Assembly: GCA_044224515.1 (NCBI GenBank) | Contig: JBGAKH010000002.1 | Span: 310,001 to 374,000, forward strand | Source: JBBATK01 sp044224515 | Lineage (GTDB): Bacteria > Bacteroidota > Ignavibacteria > Kapaibacteriales > NICIL-2 | Length of the DNA: 64,000 bases | Reading direction: 5' to 3' | Part shown: positions 25,920-34,622 of the stretch, piece after piece | How positions within the stretch are numbered: position 1 is the first letter of the stretch | Layout of the letters: the number at the start of each line of letters is the position of its first letter | Made by a program: the position numbers and the translations under genes | The notes under the pieces: generated by a model | Told to the model about the DNA's origin: nothing | Seen by the model: the letters and a program-made list of their open reading frames with translations, nothing else | The model's database searches: none

Positions 25920-26357
25920 ATGACTATGAAAGCAAACATTCACGCCCGCTTCCTCATACGCTTCGTGGTTCTATGTGCGTGTTTGTGGACGCTACAATCT
26001 TGCGATGGTTGGGTTTATGTGCAATACAATGTGGTGAACGACAGCGATAGTACCATAAAAGTGTGCTTTCGCCTTCCTGATTCTAGCGGTGTACCGCGTG
26101 CATTAAAATCATTCTATCTTAGTCCCGGAAACCGCCGCGACATTGACATCCAATCCATCATTTCAAACAAAGTCTTTGATCCGGATGTCGGCTATGATTC
26201 CTTGCACTTTTTGAAAGAGCTCTATGTTGAGAAACCAAGTGGAAGCAGAGTGAACAAGAATTGCAAGGTCTGTAGCCTGTGGAGCTATAGGGAGCGAGAT
26301 AAAGTAAATGCAGATAAAGATCTTCACATCACATCTGAAGATCTGCGTAAAGAGTAG
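25920..26357 (+). CDS. Small predicted lipoprotein
   Basis: A 145-residue protein of unknown function. The N-terminus is a lipoprotein signal: positively charged start, hydrophobic FLIRFVVLCACLWT, then LQSC as lipobox. The mature part starts with a beta-rich stretch (GWVYVQYNVVNDSDSTIKVCF), which resembles small Bacteroidota lipoproteins with a single immunoglobulin-like sandwich. Four further cysteines follow, including NKNCKVCSLW. It sits between the acetyltransferase and the regulator pair with no overlap. Confidence 0.7.
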   Translation: MTMKANIHARFLIRFVVLCACLWTLQSCDGWVYVQYNVVNDSDSTIKVCFRLPDSSGVPRALKSFYLSPGNRRDIDIQSIISNKVFDPDVGYDSLHFLKELYVEKPSGSRVNKNCKVCSLWSYRERDKVNADKDLHITSEDLRKE

Positions 26358-26576
26358 GATCGCCAGAACAGCCGCTACTGATGACTCCGTCCGCGTAGTC
26401 TATCGATAGCAAGGAGCAGCAGCTACCGTAGTAATACCGTAGAACTGCCATGGTTCAAAATGTCGGAATTCGTACGCAGTACAGTCTCCGAAAACCACCA
26501 CCATCGCCCTGCAGGCTTTTTGACTCTGAAGTCGAACACACCACATACTGCGACCGCTTCTCTACTCAGGGCTCAT

Positions 26577-26918
26577 ATGCAGTTGCTCAAAAACAGAAGC
26601 CAAGAGCAGTTCCAGCTAGTACAAATGCTGGAAGACGAAGGTGATGGAAGTACAGAGCAGCTTCACCAAGCAATATATTGGAGTCATTCCTTGCTCGAAG
26701 AGTATTGCCTGGTGCTCGGGAAGGTATACTGGAAATGTACCATGCAGGAAATCCGTGTGCTGGCAATGCAGCGCCTGGGATATCCGGATTCTGAAATTGA
26801 AGAGTATGTTGCCGAATGGTCTGACGATATCATAAACGCACTGCATATTGTAGACCTCAAGGTGCGGGCACATCATCTACAAGGCAATGCGATATTGACT
26901 GATCACAAAGAGCCATGA
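26577..26918 (+). CDS. Small helical protein coupled to the TPR-LuxR regulator
   Basis: I do not recognise the family. From the ATG at 26577 it is 113 residues, mostly amphipathic helix (LHQAIYWSHSLLEEYCLVLGKVYW, then RVLAMQRLGYPDSEIEEYVAEW split by polar turns), without a signal peptide. The longer open frame beginning at 26460 adds residues of poor quality, so I prefer this start. The stop codon overlaps the start of the TPR-LuxR gene (ATGA), implying coupled translation and a functional link, for example as a partner or antagonist of that regulator. Confidence 0.6.
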   Translation: MQLLKNRSQEQFQLVQMLEDEGDGSTEQLHQAIYWSHSLLEEYCLVLGKVYWKCTMQEIRVLAMQRLGYPDSEIEEYVAEWSDDIINALHIVDLKVRAHHLQGNAILTDHKEP

Positions 26919-28993
26919 TGCCAAATCCAGGTGATGACACAGCTGCTTTAGCGAAAGAAATTGAACGCACCAGATCGCGCGCAAAGAAACGTGACTTGCT
27001 TATCCTACGCGCAGAGGCTACGATGAACATTGATTCGCAAGAAGCGTTACGTCTCTCGGACGACGCTATAGCGATTATTCAGGTCTTACAAAAGAAGACT
27101 CAGTCCAAACCATCCGAACTACGTGCCAATGCTATCGCTCATGCACGTGCGCGTGTTGTGCGATTCTACGCACTGTATAACTCTGAACGTGCGGTCGAAG
27201 TGCTTCCGGATATTCAGGAAGCGATTGCAAGTTTTGAGCACTACGGGGAGCTCATTCGAGCTGCGACAGCACGACAAAAGCTGGCGTTTTATTGGTTAAG
27301 AAATTTTGATTTCGTGCAATCACGTCGCTTGTACGAACAAGACCTGACTTTGCTCCAAGAGCGAGGAGAGCAACGCGCTCTGTTGTCTGCACTGAACGGC
27401 CTCGGTCAACTAGCCTTGCGTGAAGCGAAGCACGAAGAGGCACTCAGGATTTTCAACAGTGCTATTGACCATGCATATAGCTGTGGGGATAACCGATTTG
27501 TGATTGCTATTGAAGTCGGATTGGGTTCAGTGTATGAAGACAGCGCCAGGTTTGCGGAAGCCAAGGTACATTATCGTCGTGCACTCGAACATAGTGATGA
27601 GCAGAACATGCCGCAGCAGACGGCTTCCATCCATACCGGACTTGCCGGTTTGGCAAATATGGAGGGGCGCTATGCCGATTGCATTCAGCATTGTAATGAC
27701 GCCATCCGACTGGCGCAACGCTGCAACGATGGTTTCACCGAAACAGCGGCGTTGGAACTTGCTTCCGGGGCGCTGGTAACAATTGGTGATGATGCGACCG
27801 CACTTGACTATCTCCATAGACTTCGAAACCGCGCTCAAGAGATTGGATCTCTACTACGTCATGCAGGTGCTCACAATCTGATTGCCACCGTGTATGCAAA
27901 GCGACGTGATTTCTCGACCGCACTTGAGCATTTTAGGGAGGCGCAACAGCTCTTCGATCTCCTTCAAGATCATCGCGGATGTTGCTACAGCAGAGCGAAT
28001 GTTGCTCAAGCACTGCTTGATCTTGACCGTATTGCAGATGCAGATGTATGTGTGGACGAGGCACTACAGATGTCGCGTCTGCACTCATTTCACGACTTGG
28101 AGATTGAGATTCTCCCTATACGTTGCGCCATAGCACTACGAGTCCGCAATCCGCAAGCTGTGGTACATGAACTTGAACATGGTCTTGAATTGTGTCGTCG
28201 ACATCGGTTTGAGCGTGGTTTTGCATTGATAACAAAGTGCCTGGCGGACTGCTATCGTGAACTTCAATCTTTCGATAGAGTAAAAGACAATTACGAGTTA
28301 GCCTTTAACACGGCCAAGAAAGTTCATGACGCAGACTTGGAAGCGAGTATCGCGGAGTCATTGAGTACATATTATGCCGATCTTCAACAGTTCGGAGAGG
28401 CATACCACTGGAGTACCGTTTCGCGTGAGGCGGAGCGACGCCACATCAACGACACTGCGGAACGATCCGCACGAAACATGATCGTGCTATTGGAGACCGA
28501 ACGATTTCAACACGAGCGAGATCAATTGCGACAACAGAACGAGCTACTACTCAAAGAAAACGAGTTCAAGCAAAAGGAGTTGTCTGCCCTGGCACTGCAC
28601 CTCGTGCATAAGAATGAACTTCTTGAACGCTTGAGAGGGCGTGCACAGAACAGCGTGCAAGACTACAGCAGAGAGGCTAAGGGACTGATTGATGATATGG
28701 TTCAACATATCGACTCCGCATTGCGCGATGATGCGACATGGGAGACCTTTCACCAGCAGTTTCGTAGGCTACACACGGGATTTGTGGAACAACTAAGTGA
28801 GCGCTACCCCGCTTTAACGCCGATGGAACGGAAGGTGTGTGCTCTCTTGAAGATTCAGTTAAGCACCAAAGAAATAGCTGCAGCCCTTGTGATTTCAACG
28901 CGAACAGTTGAAGATCATCGTAATCGTTTACGCAAGAAGTTTAGTCTTAAGCCGGATCAGAGTTTAAGTGCATTTCTCTCAGCAATCTCCTAA
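26915..28993 (+). CDS. TPR-repeat transcriptional regulator with LuxR-type HTH
   Basis: A 692-residue cytoplasmic protein. Residues about 80-500 form some ten tetratricopeptide repeats (for example ALNGLGQLALREAKHEEAL and HTGLAGLANMEGRYADCIQ). A coiled-coil segment follows (RFQHERDQLRQQNELLLKENE), then a C-terminal LuxR/GerE helix-turn-helix (LTPMERKVCALLKIQLSTKE with ISTRTVEDHRNRLRKKF). There is no receiver or kinase domain, so the signal is probably a protein bound by the TPR solenoid. Similar TPR-coiled coil-HTH regulators are common in Bacteroidota. It is translationally coupled to the small upstream gene. Confidence 0.85.
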   Translation: MMPNPGDDTAALAKEIERTRSRAKKRDLLILRAEATMNIDSQEALRLSDDAIAIIQVLQKKTQSKPSELRANAIAHARARVVRFYALYNSERAVEVLPDIQEAIASFEHYGELIRAATARQKLAFYWLRNFDFVQSRRLYEQDLTLLQERGEQRALLSALNGLGQLALREAKHEEALRIFNSAIDHAYSCGDNRFVIAIEVGLGSVYEDSARFAEAKVHYRRALEHSDEQNMPQQTASIHTGLAGLANMEGRYADCIQHCNDAIRLAQRCNDGFTETAALELASGALVTIGDDATALDYLHRLRNRAQEIGSLLRHAGAHNLIATVYAKRRDFSTALEHFREAQQLFDLLQDHRGCCYSRANVAQALLDLDRIADADVCVDEALQMSRLHSFHDLEIEILPIRCAIALRVRNPQAVVHELEHGLELCRRHRFERGFALITKCLADCYRELQSFDRVKDNYELAFNTAKKVHDADLEASIAESLSTYYADLQQFGEAYHWSTVSREAERRHINDTAERSARNMIVLLETERFQHERDQLRQQNELLLKENEFKQKELSALALHLVHKNELLERLRGRAQNSVQDYSREAKGLIDDMVQHIDSALRDDATWETFHQQFRRLHTGFVEQLSERYPALTPMERKVCALLKIQLSTKEIAAALVISTRTVEDHRNRLRKKFSLKPDQSLSAFLSAIS

Positions 28994-29138
28994 GTGCTCC
29001 GGAGCATCGAAGCATCATCCGAAGATAGAGGTACGAGGCGGCTGCGAAGCAGACGCATACTAAAAATATTTGCACGTCGGCAGCTGCCAAAAAATCCGTC
29101 AGAAGACATCCACGAGAGATACTATTACGAAAGACAGA

Positions 29139-29185
29139 CACCGACGATCAAGAGAACAAAAAGAACGGTTCTCTTGATGTCGGTG
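29139..29185. terminator. Long inverted repeat between convergent genes
   Basis: Arms of 18-19 bp (CACCGACGATCAAGAGAAC and GTTCTCTTGATGTCGGTG) pair with a single bulged base around a 10-nt A-rich loop. It lies between the stop of the TPR-LuxR gene and the stop of the minus-strand membrane protein. Neither side has a strong T run, so termination is plausible but not certain. Confidence 0.5.
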
Positions 29186-29204
29186 CGTAGTCATCCTCAT
29201 GCTG

Positions 29205-29624
29205 CTATGCCTTGACCGAAGCCAGGAGTCGTTTGCGTGTGAAAAACATGGCGCTTGTCGTAACGATGAATGTGAAGGTGTTGGAGACCACGTCGGCAAT
29301 AACCATGGAAGTCGTCATGAATGTAAATGACACCACCATCCAGAGATCAAACCAGAGCATTAGTCCGGCTCCCAAGAGCACTGAAACCTTCAAGACAGAA
29401 CCCAATGATTCTAGTTTAGGTTGATCGAGAACAAAGGCGATGCCGATGGATAGCAAAGCCTGAATGACGATGATCAAAACCATGTTTGGGTTCTGATTCA
29501 TTACGCTCGCTACGCTTTTGAAGACGTCTGCAAAGAGGGGTGTGATAAAAAATTGATAAATGATACCACCTAAGACAAAGGAAACAATGGTCCCGACGAG
29601 GGCAGGTATGACTATGGTTTTCAT
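29205..29624 (-). CDS. Small four-helix inner-membrane protein
   Basis: A 139-residue protein with four hydrophobic segments (about residues 5-27, 45-65, 75-97 and 103-127) and a basic C-terminus (RKRLLASVKA). No family is recognised with confidence. There are no catalytic or metal-binding motifs and no clear operon partner: the cytochrome c gene starts 89 bp upstream on the same strand, so the two could be co-transcribed. Topology places both ends in the cytoplasm. Confidence 0.65.
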   Translation of the reverse strand: MKTIVIPALVGTIVSFVLGGIIYQFFITPLFADVFKSVASVMNQNPNMVLIIVIQALLSIGIAFVLDQPKLESLGSVLKVSVLLGAGLMLWFDLWMVVSFTFMTTSMVIADVVSNTFTFIVTTSAMFFTRKRLLASVKA

Positions 29625-29712
29625 AAGAGTACTTTTTGATGAGACATATAATCTGACGTTTAAATACCGGTCTTAGACATAGTTGAGATGCGGTGCACAG
29701 ACGGACTTTCCC

Positions 29713-30651
29713 TTAGTGTTCCAATGGCGGAACACTGCGGAGGTAGAGCCACATGCAGCGAAGCTCCCCGGGATCGATGACAGTGCAGCGCGGCATAGCA
29801 TCTGAGAGTCGCCGACCTTTTGGTGACTGACCGTTTCGAACCGCTTGTTCAAATTGTTCGTACGTCCAGGAACCGATACCGTGTTGTAAGCTTGGGGTGA
29901 TATTCGCGCTATTATGCAACTTCCCCTCTCGATCGTCAATGACATTTCCTCCACCCAAGTATCCCGGCGATTCTTCCGGCTTGTAGTGATTAAAGGTTTC
30001 AAAGCTTTGGCTGTGACAGGGTGCACACTCGTAGCGGGCTTGGACCAGGTACTTGCCGAAAAGCACACTATCGCTCTCATTTGGTGCAGGCACCACCTTA
30101 CCGTCAAAATGAAGTGGGACAAAAAGCCCGAATCGTTGCAGTGCTTTTTCGAGAAAACTCTGGGTGTGTTTTGGACGCGAGATCTCGGATGGAGTCACCA
30201 GAGGGTGCTCTGATCGGAGGAAGGATATAACGCTGTTGATCTCCTCATCGGATTGCAAGACTGAGGACATATACGGTCCGGCAAAGCTTCCGTCTTTCTT
30301 GATACCTGTACGAAGCAGAAACGCTAGTTGACCATCAGAGTACGAGCCAATTCCATGCTCCACACTCCGGGTAATGTTCTGTGTCCATATCTCTCCGAAA
30401 GGATTGTCTGCGCTTGTAAAACGTCGTCCACTCAACTTTGCGTCATCACCCAGATGACAATAGGCGCAGCGCAGACTTACTATACGTCTACCAAGGGCAA
30501 GGTGTGCCGAGTCTGCATAGCGCTGTGTCGTCAGCGACGATGTTTCATACTGCGGTTCGCCGCTCAAACCAATCCAAGCAGCCACTAGTGCGACTATTCC
30601 TAACACGACACCGACCGTGATGCCGAGAATCTTCAGGATCTTTTTGATCAT
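29713..30651 (-). CDS. Membrane-anchored dihaem cytochrome c
   Basis: A 312-residue protein with an uncleaved N-terminal anchor (ILGITVGVVLGIVALVAAWIG) and two cytochrome c domains. The haem-binding motifs are CAYCH at about residues 60-64 and CAPCH at about 212-216. Segments such as GRRFTSADNPFGEIWTQNIT and GIGSYSDGQLAFLLRTGI, repeated in a similar form in the second half (ANITPSLQHGIGSWTYEQF), are typical of diheme cytochromes that feed electrons from dehydrogenases. Electron-transfer role in the periplasm; the partner enzyme is not in this window. Confidence 0.9.
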   Translation of the reverse strand: MIKKILKILGITVGVVLGIVALVAAWIGLSGEPQYETSSLTTQRYADSAHLALGRRIVSLRCAYCHLGDDAKLSGRRFTSADNPFGEIWTQNITRSVEHGIGSYSDGQLAFLLRTGIKKDGSFAGPYMSSVLQSDEEINSVISFLRSEHPLVTPSEISRPKHTQSFLEKALQRFGLFVPLHFDGKVVPAPNESDSVLFGKYLVQARYECAPCHSQSFETFNHYKPEESPGYLGGGNVIDDREGKLHNSANITPSLQHGIGSWTYEQFEQAVRNGQSPKGRRLSDAMPRCTVIDPGELRCMWLYLRSVPPLEH

Positions 30652-30727
30652 GTGGTCTTACTCCCTGTGTGAGAAAAAAATGTCTCTTTACTCGGGCATC
30701 GCAACGAAAGGTGTACGGGTTTAGCGC

Positions 30728-30753
30728 TGACACATCAAATTGACACATCAAAT
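30728..30753. promoter_or_regulatory. Perfect 13-bp tandem repeat in a divergent promoter region
   Basis: TGACACATCAAAT occurs twice back to back. A related word AACACATCAAT lies just before the start of the rightward gene at 30969. The repeats sit in the 317-bp spacer between the divergently transcribed cytochrome c and PhnB-like genes, where an operator is expected. No gene is seen in the spacer. Confidence 0.45.
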
Positions 30754-30968
30754 CTTCCACCTCCTTGCGTTCCGCGAGTGGTGCAATTTCAGAGGGTAGA
30801 TCGTGGGGTCTACTACGGCATTGCTACGGTATAGACTGAGAAAACATGAGCTAATCCAAGGGCTTAGGGCGGTTTTGAGGTCGCCTGTGCATAAGTCCAA
30901 ATTCTCTGTTAGGGCACGGCTAAATATCTTGCCGAACCTTCTTTATTCACTTAACACATCAATCAAAC

Positions 30969-31412
30969 ATGGCACGTACAAGTACCTATTTGAACTTCGG
31001 ACGTAGTACCGAAGAGGCTTTCACCTTCTACAAAAGCGTTTTTGGAGGAGAAATCCACGAACCCGGAGTCATTCGCATGGGTGCAGGTCCCGGTCCTGAA
31101 CAAGGTGGCCCGGAGTTGTCTGATGCAGACAAACAGTTGGTTATGCACATTGAATTGACAATCACAGGTGGACACGTCCTCATGGGTACGGATGCACCGG
31201 AGTCAATGGGATTTCAATTGGTACAGGGCAACAACGTTCATCTCAATTTGGAACCCGACACCTTGCAAGAAGCGCATCGCCTTTTTGACGCGTTGTCAGA
31301 GGGGGGTACCGTTTCTATGCCTTTGGCTCCTATGTTCTGGGGAGCCCATTTCGCCTCATTCAGCGACAAATACGGAATCAACTGGATGATAAACTGCGCA
31401 GCAAAGGAATAG
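30969..31412 (+). CDS. PhnB-like VOC-family protein
   Basis: A 147-residue protein of the vicinal-oxygen-chelate fold, PhnB/YqcI-like. It starts TSTYLNFGRSTEEAFTFYKS, the typical opening (the phrase FxGxxxEAFxFYxxxFGG), then HIELTITGGHVLMGTD and ends in a beta strand with FSDKYGINWMIN. Close relatives are annotated glyoxalase or 3-demethylubiquinone methyltransferase-like, but their reactions are mostly unknown and the metal-binding residues are incomplete. Likely a small cytoplasmic stress or detoxification protein. A G6 tract is in frame at 31301-31306. Confidence 0.85.
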   Translation: MARTSTYLNFGRSTEEAFTFYKSVFGGEIHEPGVIRMGAGPGPEQGGPELSDADKQLVMHIELTITGGHVLMGTDAPESMGFQLVQGNNVHLNLEPDTLQEAHRLFDALSEGGTVSMPLAPMFWGAHFASFSDKYGINWMINCAAKE

Positions 31413-31459
31413 TCTAGCCTTGAATTGTTCCAGAACTGCTTCGGTGTGGTAACCATGGA

Positions 31460-31467
31460 GGGGGGGG
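31460..31467. repeat. Poly-G tract upstream of the ACP operon
   Basis: Eight consecutive G between the PhnB-like gene and the acyl carrier protein gene. A TATAAT hexamer at 31526-31531 further downstream is a possible -10 element for the operon. Slippage in the tract could alter expression, but it lies about 60 bp upstream of that hexamer, so the link is weak. Confidence 0.6.
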
Positions 31468-31601
31468 TGTCCGGTTTTGGTGCACCTCCTTTGTTCATTT
31501 TTCCACCTTTTGGCATACATTTTCCTATAATTGTGTGTTGCAGTACGAAGGACCGCGCTGCATGGTGTGTATGTAAAAGGAAGAAGTAAAGGAATACTCT
31601 C

Positions 31602-31823
31602 ATGGACGAGAAACTACTGGCGATTATCAACACAGTTCAGAAGAACCGTGGACGCTCTGCGGTAAATACTCTGCAGTCGGGACATGACTTACGCAAGGAC
31701 TACGGATTTGACTCGCTCGATCTAGCAGAACTAACCGTGCGTGTCGAAGCAGAGTTCGATGTCGACATCTTCGCAGATGGTTTGGTGAGCACAATTGCAG
31801 AAATTCAACAAAAGCTTTCCTAG
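31602..31823 (+). CDS. Acyl carrier protein (stand-alone)
   Basis: A 73-residue carrier protein. The phosphopantetheine attachment motif is YGFDSLDLAEL, with Ser38 the predicted modified residue, preceded by the usual helix and followed by VRVEAEFDVDIFADGL. It holds an acyl chain as a thioester for its neighbours. It is the first gene of an operon with an acyl-activating enzyme 10 bp downstream, a reductase and a NeuD-like transferase. The general fatty-acid synthesis genes are absent here, so this is probably a dedicated carrier rather than the housekeeping AcpP. Confidence 0.92.
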   Translation: MDEKLLAIINTVQKNRGRSAVNTLQSGHDLRKDYGFDSLDLAELTVRVEAEFDVDIFADGLVSTIAEIQQKLS

Positions 31824-31833
31824 CACTGCAACG

Positions 31834-33060
31834 ATGTCTCTCTTCTTCTGCGATACGACGAGTGGCGTTCGCTGCACCTGGACTGATATGTTGCAGCGTT
31901 TAATGCAGCGTACGGTGTACACACCACTGTGTGCACACAGCGACTATTTGTCGATCATCGAGCATATCATGCTCTCGCTTCTCTGCTCACAACCACTGGT
32001 CTTGTTGGATCACGACATGAGTGTTGAGGAACGAGAGGCAACACTTGGTGCCATACCGGAAGCGCTGCAAGAGCATCACATTACAATCGGACCATTTTCT
32101 ACGGTCGAAGACCTGCAGCAAGCATTACTCCATCCCGGCGCATCGTGGTCCATTACTCTTTTCACATCCGGAACAACAGGACGCCCAAAACAGGTACGCC
32201 ACTCCTTTGCATCAATAACGCGTGCGGTACGTCGCGGCGAAAAACACAAACAGGACGTATGGGGATTGGCCTACAATCCAACGCACATGGCGGGCATTCA
32301 AGTGATCATGCAGGCTCTTGTCAATACCAATAGCCTTGTACGTTTGTTTGGTCTCGACGCCGTGACAGTGTTCGAGGAAATACACGCACACTCTATTACG
32401 AATATCTCAGCAACGCCTACCTTCTATCGACTCCTTCTTGGTCAGAAAACAGTGTGTCCTCAGCTTCTACGTCTCACATCCGGTGGTGAAGCTTTTGATG
32501 CGCGCACCATCGAACGATTACAGGAATTATTCCCGAAAGCGAAAATCACCAATGTCTACGCCAGCACAGAGTTCGGAGCGTTGTTCGCAGCCGAAGGAAG
32601 AGATTTCGTGATTAAAGGCGATTTGCAGAACCTGGTCCGCGTTGAGTCACAAGAACTTTTGGTGCACCGCTCTCTTCTTGGAGAGTCCATGAAGATTGAT
32701 GGCGATTGGTACCATACCGGAGATTTAGTTGAAGTAATAAACCCCGAACCCCTTTGCATTCGATTTATCTCACGCAAAAGTGATATGATCAATGTAGGCG
32801 GCTATAAAGTCAATCCTTCGGAAGTGGAGGAAGCAATTCGTGCACATAGCTTGGTTCGCGATGTGCGCGTTTTCGCGAAATCCAATTCAGTGGTTGGACA
32901 CATCGTTTGTGCAGAGGTAGTGCGTGTGAACGACACTCTCGAGGAGTCTGAATTGCGATCTTTTCTTCAGGTCAAGCTGCAAGAGTTTAAGCTGCCGCGA
33001 TTAATCAAGTTTGTTGAGAAGATCGACACCACGCGAACAGGAAAACTTAAAAGGATCTAA
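31834..33060 (+). CDS. ANL-superfamily acyl-activating enzyme (acyl-CoA/ACP ligase)
   Basis: About 408 residues, shorter than the usual 500-550, with a reduced N-terminal region. The ATP loop LFTSGTTGRPKQ is at about 110-121, followed by YASTEFGALF, YHTGDLVEV, FISRKSDMINVGGYKVNPSEVE and the C-terminal TRTGKLKRI with the adenylation Lys. It would activate a carboxylic acid as an acyl-adenylate and load it, most simply onto the ACP encoded 10 bp upstream. I chose the ATG at 31834, since the longer frame overlaps the ACP gene. It is followed immediately by the SDR gene. Confidence 0.9.
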   Translation: MSLFFCDTTSGVRCTWTDMLQRLMQRTVYTPLCAHSDYLSIIEHIMLSLLCSQPLVLLDHDMSVEEREATLGAIPEALQEHHITIGPFSTVEDLQQALLHPGASWSITLFTSGTTGRPKQVRHSFASITRAVRRGEKHKQDVWGLAYNPTHMAGIQVIMQALVNTNSLVRLFGLDAVTVFEEIHAHSITNISATPTFYRLLLGQKTVCPQLLRLTSGGEAFDARTIERLQELFPKAKITNVYASTEFGALFAAEGRDFVIKGDLQNLVRVESQELLVHRSLLGESMKIDGDWYHTGDLVEVINPEPLCIRFISRKSDMINVGGYKVNPSEVEEAIRAHSLVRDVRVFAKSNSVVGHIVCAEVVRVNDTLEESELRSFLQVKLQEFKLPRLIKFVEKIDTTRTGKLKRI

Positions 33061-33061
33061 G

Positions 33062-33784
33062 ATGAACGTGCTGCTTAGCGGAGTATCAAAAGGACTGGGT
33101 CTGGAAATCTGCAAACAGTTGTTGCATGAAGGACACACCGTGTATGGTCTCAGCCGTAGTCACACGGAGGGCTTGAAAGCGCTCGAGAACATGTATGGGG
33201 AACGATTGAAGTGGATGAGCTTCGATTTGGCAAAGGCTCAAGACGTGCATAGTACCATCTTTAAGCAATGGATTGGTAATGACGTGGCTTTGCATGCATA
33301 TATCAACAACGCAGCGCAGGCTTACGATGACATTGTGACAAACCTCAAGCTGGAACCGTTGGAGCATATGTATCGAGTAAATGTGTTCACACCGATGATG
33401 ATGACGAAGTCAGCAATACGAAACATGTTGTTGCACAATGTCAGTGGCAGCATCATCCACGTTTCTTCCATCAGCGTTCACACCGGATACAAAGGATTGG
33501 CCATGTATGCCAGTACCAAGGGTGCACTCGAAGCCTTTTCAAAAAACACAGCTCGAGAGTGGGGTGAAAAAGGAATACGATCGAACGCACTGGTAGCTGG
33601 TTTCATGGAGACCGAGATGAGTAGTGCTTTACACGATGACCAGAAGACGCGCATCTACAACCGAACCTCTCTCAAGAAAGCGGTGTCGATCGAATCTTGC
33701 GCCCGAACCATATGCTTCTTGGCTAGCGAAGCCGCCGCTTCCATTACCGGACAAAACATTCACGTCGACAACGGAACGATTTAG
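33062..33784 (+). CDS. Short-chain dehydrogenase/reductase (FabG-like)
   Basis: About 240 residues with the NAD(P)-binding SGVSKGLGLE at the N-terminus, NNAAQAYDD (the NNAG position), the catalytic HVSSISVHTGYKGLAMYASTK (Ser, Tyr and Lys in place) and GIRSNALVAGFMETEM. It probably reduces a 3-oxoacyl group or a sugar ketone on the pathway. ATG at 33062 is one base after the ANL stop, so the genes are in the same operon; a longer frame from 33011 would overlap. In the four-gene operon it fits the reduction step for an ACP-bound acyl group. Confidence 0.92.
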   Translation: MNVLLSGVSKGLGLEICKQLLHEGHTVYGLSRSHTEGLKALENMYGERLKWMSFDLAKAQDVHSTIFKQWIGNDVALHAYINNAAQAYDDIVTNLKLEPLEHMYRVNVFTPMMMTKSAIRNMLLHNVSGSIIHVSSISVHTGYKGLAMYASTKGALEAFSKNTAREWGEKGIRSNALVAGFMETEMSSALHDDQKTRIYNRTSLKKAVSIESCARTICFLASEAAASITGQNIHVDNGTI

Positions 33785-33851
33785 TCTCTGAAGCACAATT
33801 GCTCTCGTCCTGTATCAAGAACACATTCACCCTACGACTTTCTTAGCTCGC

Positions 33852-34529
33852 ATGACACAGTCAGCAACAGCCTCCGCGTCAACACTGCTCATCTTCGGTG
33901 CACGAAGTACAGCCCTCGAGATGTACGATCTCGTGCAATTGGCTTTTCAACAGGAGTTTCCGAGGGTGTTGTTTGTTGTGGGAAACGACGAAGAAGTACA
34001 AGCTCCTTCTGACTGTATTCGAGACAGTGAAGTCAAGGCATTCGTGCGGAGTTCGCAATCCAAGGGTGATGCACTACGATACATTCTCTCCTTCGCCAAT
34101 CAGAAACTTCGCGCGAAGTGTGTTGAGCTGATGGACGAGCTTCGTGTTGAAGCGACGTCGTTGATCCACCCCCGTGCATTGATTTCGCCTTCAGCATTGG
34201 TTTCTAGCGGAACGTATATTGCAGCACATGTTGTCGTAAGCTCGAATGCAATGATTGCCAAACATTGCATCGTAAACTTTAACTGTACGGTCGGACATGA
34301 TACCCGAATCGCGGAGCACGTCATGATGAACCCCGGTGCACGCATCAGCGGTAATGTCAGCATCGGTGAACGCAGCATGATCGGCGCAAATGCACTTATA
34401 TTTCAAGGAAAGTGCGTTGGCAAAGACTGCGTAGTGGACGCTCTTAGTTATGTGGACCGCGATGTGCCGGACAGGCAGATTTGCTCATCCAAGCAAGCTC
34501 TTCAGGTCTTTCGTCGAGTGGTATTCTAA
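33852..34529 (+). CDS. NeuD-like left-handed beta-helix acyltransferase
   Basis: A 225-residue protein with an N-terminal Rossmann-like pyridine domain (LLIFGARSTALEMYDLVQLA) followed by hexapeptide repeats: HPRALISPSALVSSGTYIAA, NAMIAKHCIVNFNCTVGHD and GARISGNVSIGERSMIG. The VGHD His is the predicted catalytic base. Such enzymes (NeuD, PglD, WeeI relatives) acylate nucleotide sugars. Placed 67 bp after the SDR gene in the same direction, it could take the group made on the ACP and move it to a sugar amine or hydroxyl. Acceptor unknown. Confidence 0.88.
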   Translation: MTQSATASASTLLIFGARSTALEMYDLVQLAFQQEFPRVLFVVGNDEEVQAPSDCIRDSEVKAFVRSSQSKGDALRYILSFANQKLRAKCVELMDELRVEATSLIHPRALISPSALVSSGTYIAAHVVVSSNAMIAKHCIVNFNCTVGHDTRIAEHVMMNPGARISGNVSIGERSMIGANALIFQGKCVGKDCVVDALSYVDRDVPDRQICSSKQALQVFRRVVF

Positions 34530-34622
34530 GCGTCCTGAAATACAAGCCCAATAGACAAAGTTCATGGCGAGGTGAGCTGAAGTGTTTAAAGGGAACAGAC
34601 AAAAAGTGGAGAAAATGGGAAT

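Noticed and set aside
26460..26576. Longer N-terminus for the small regulator-partner gene
   Set aside because: Residues are His/Pro-rich and unlike the helical rest; the ATG at 26577 gives a uniform protein.
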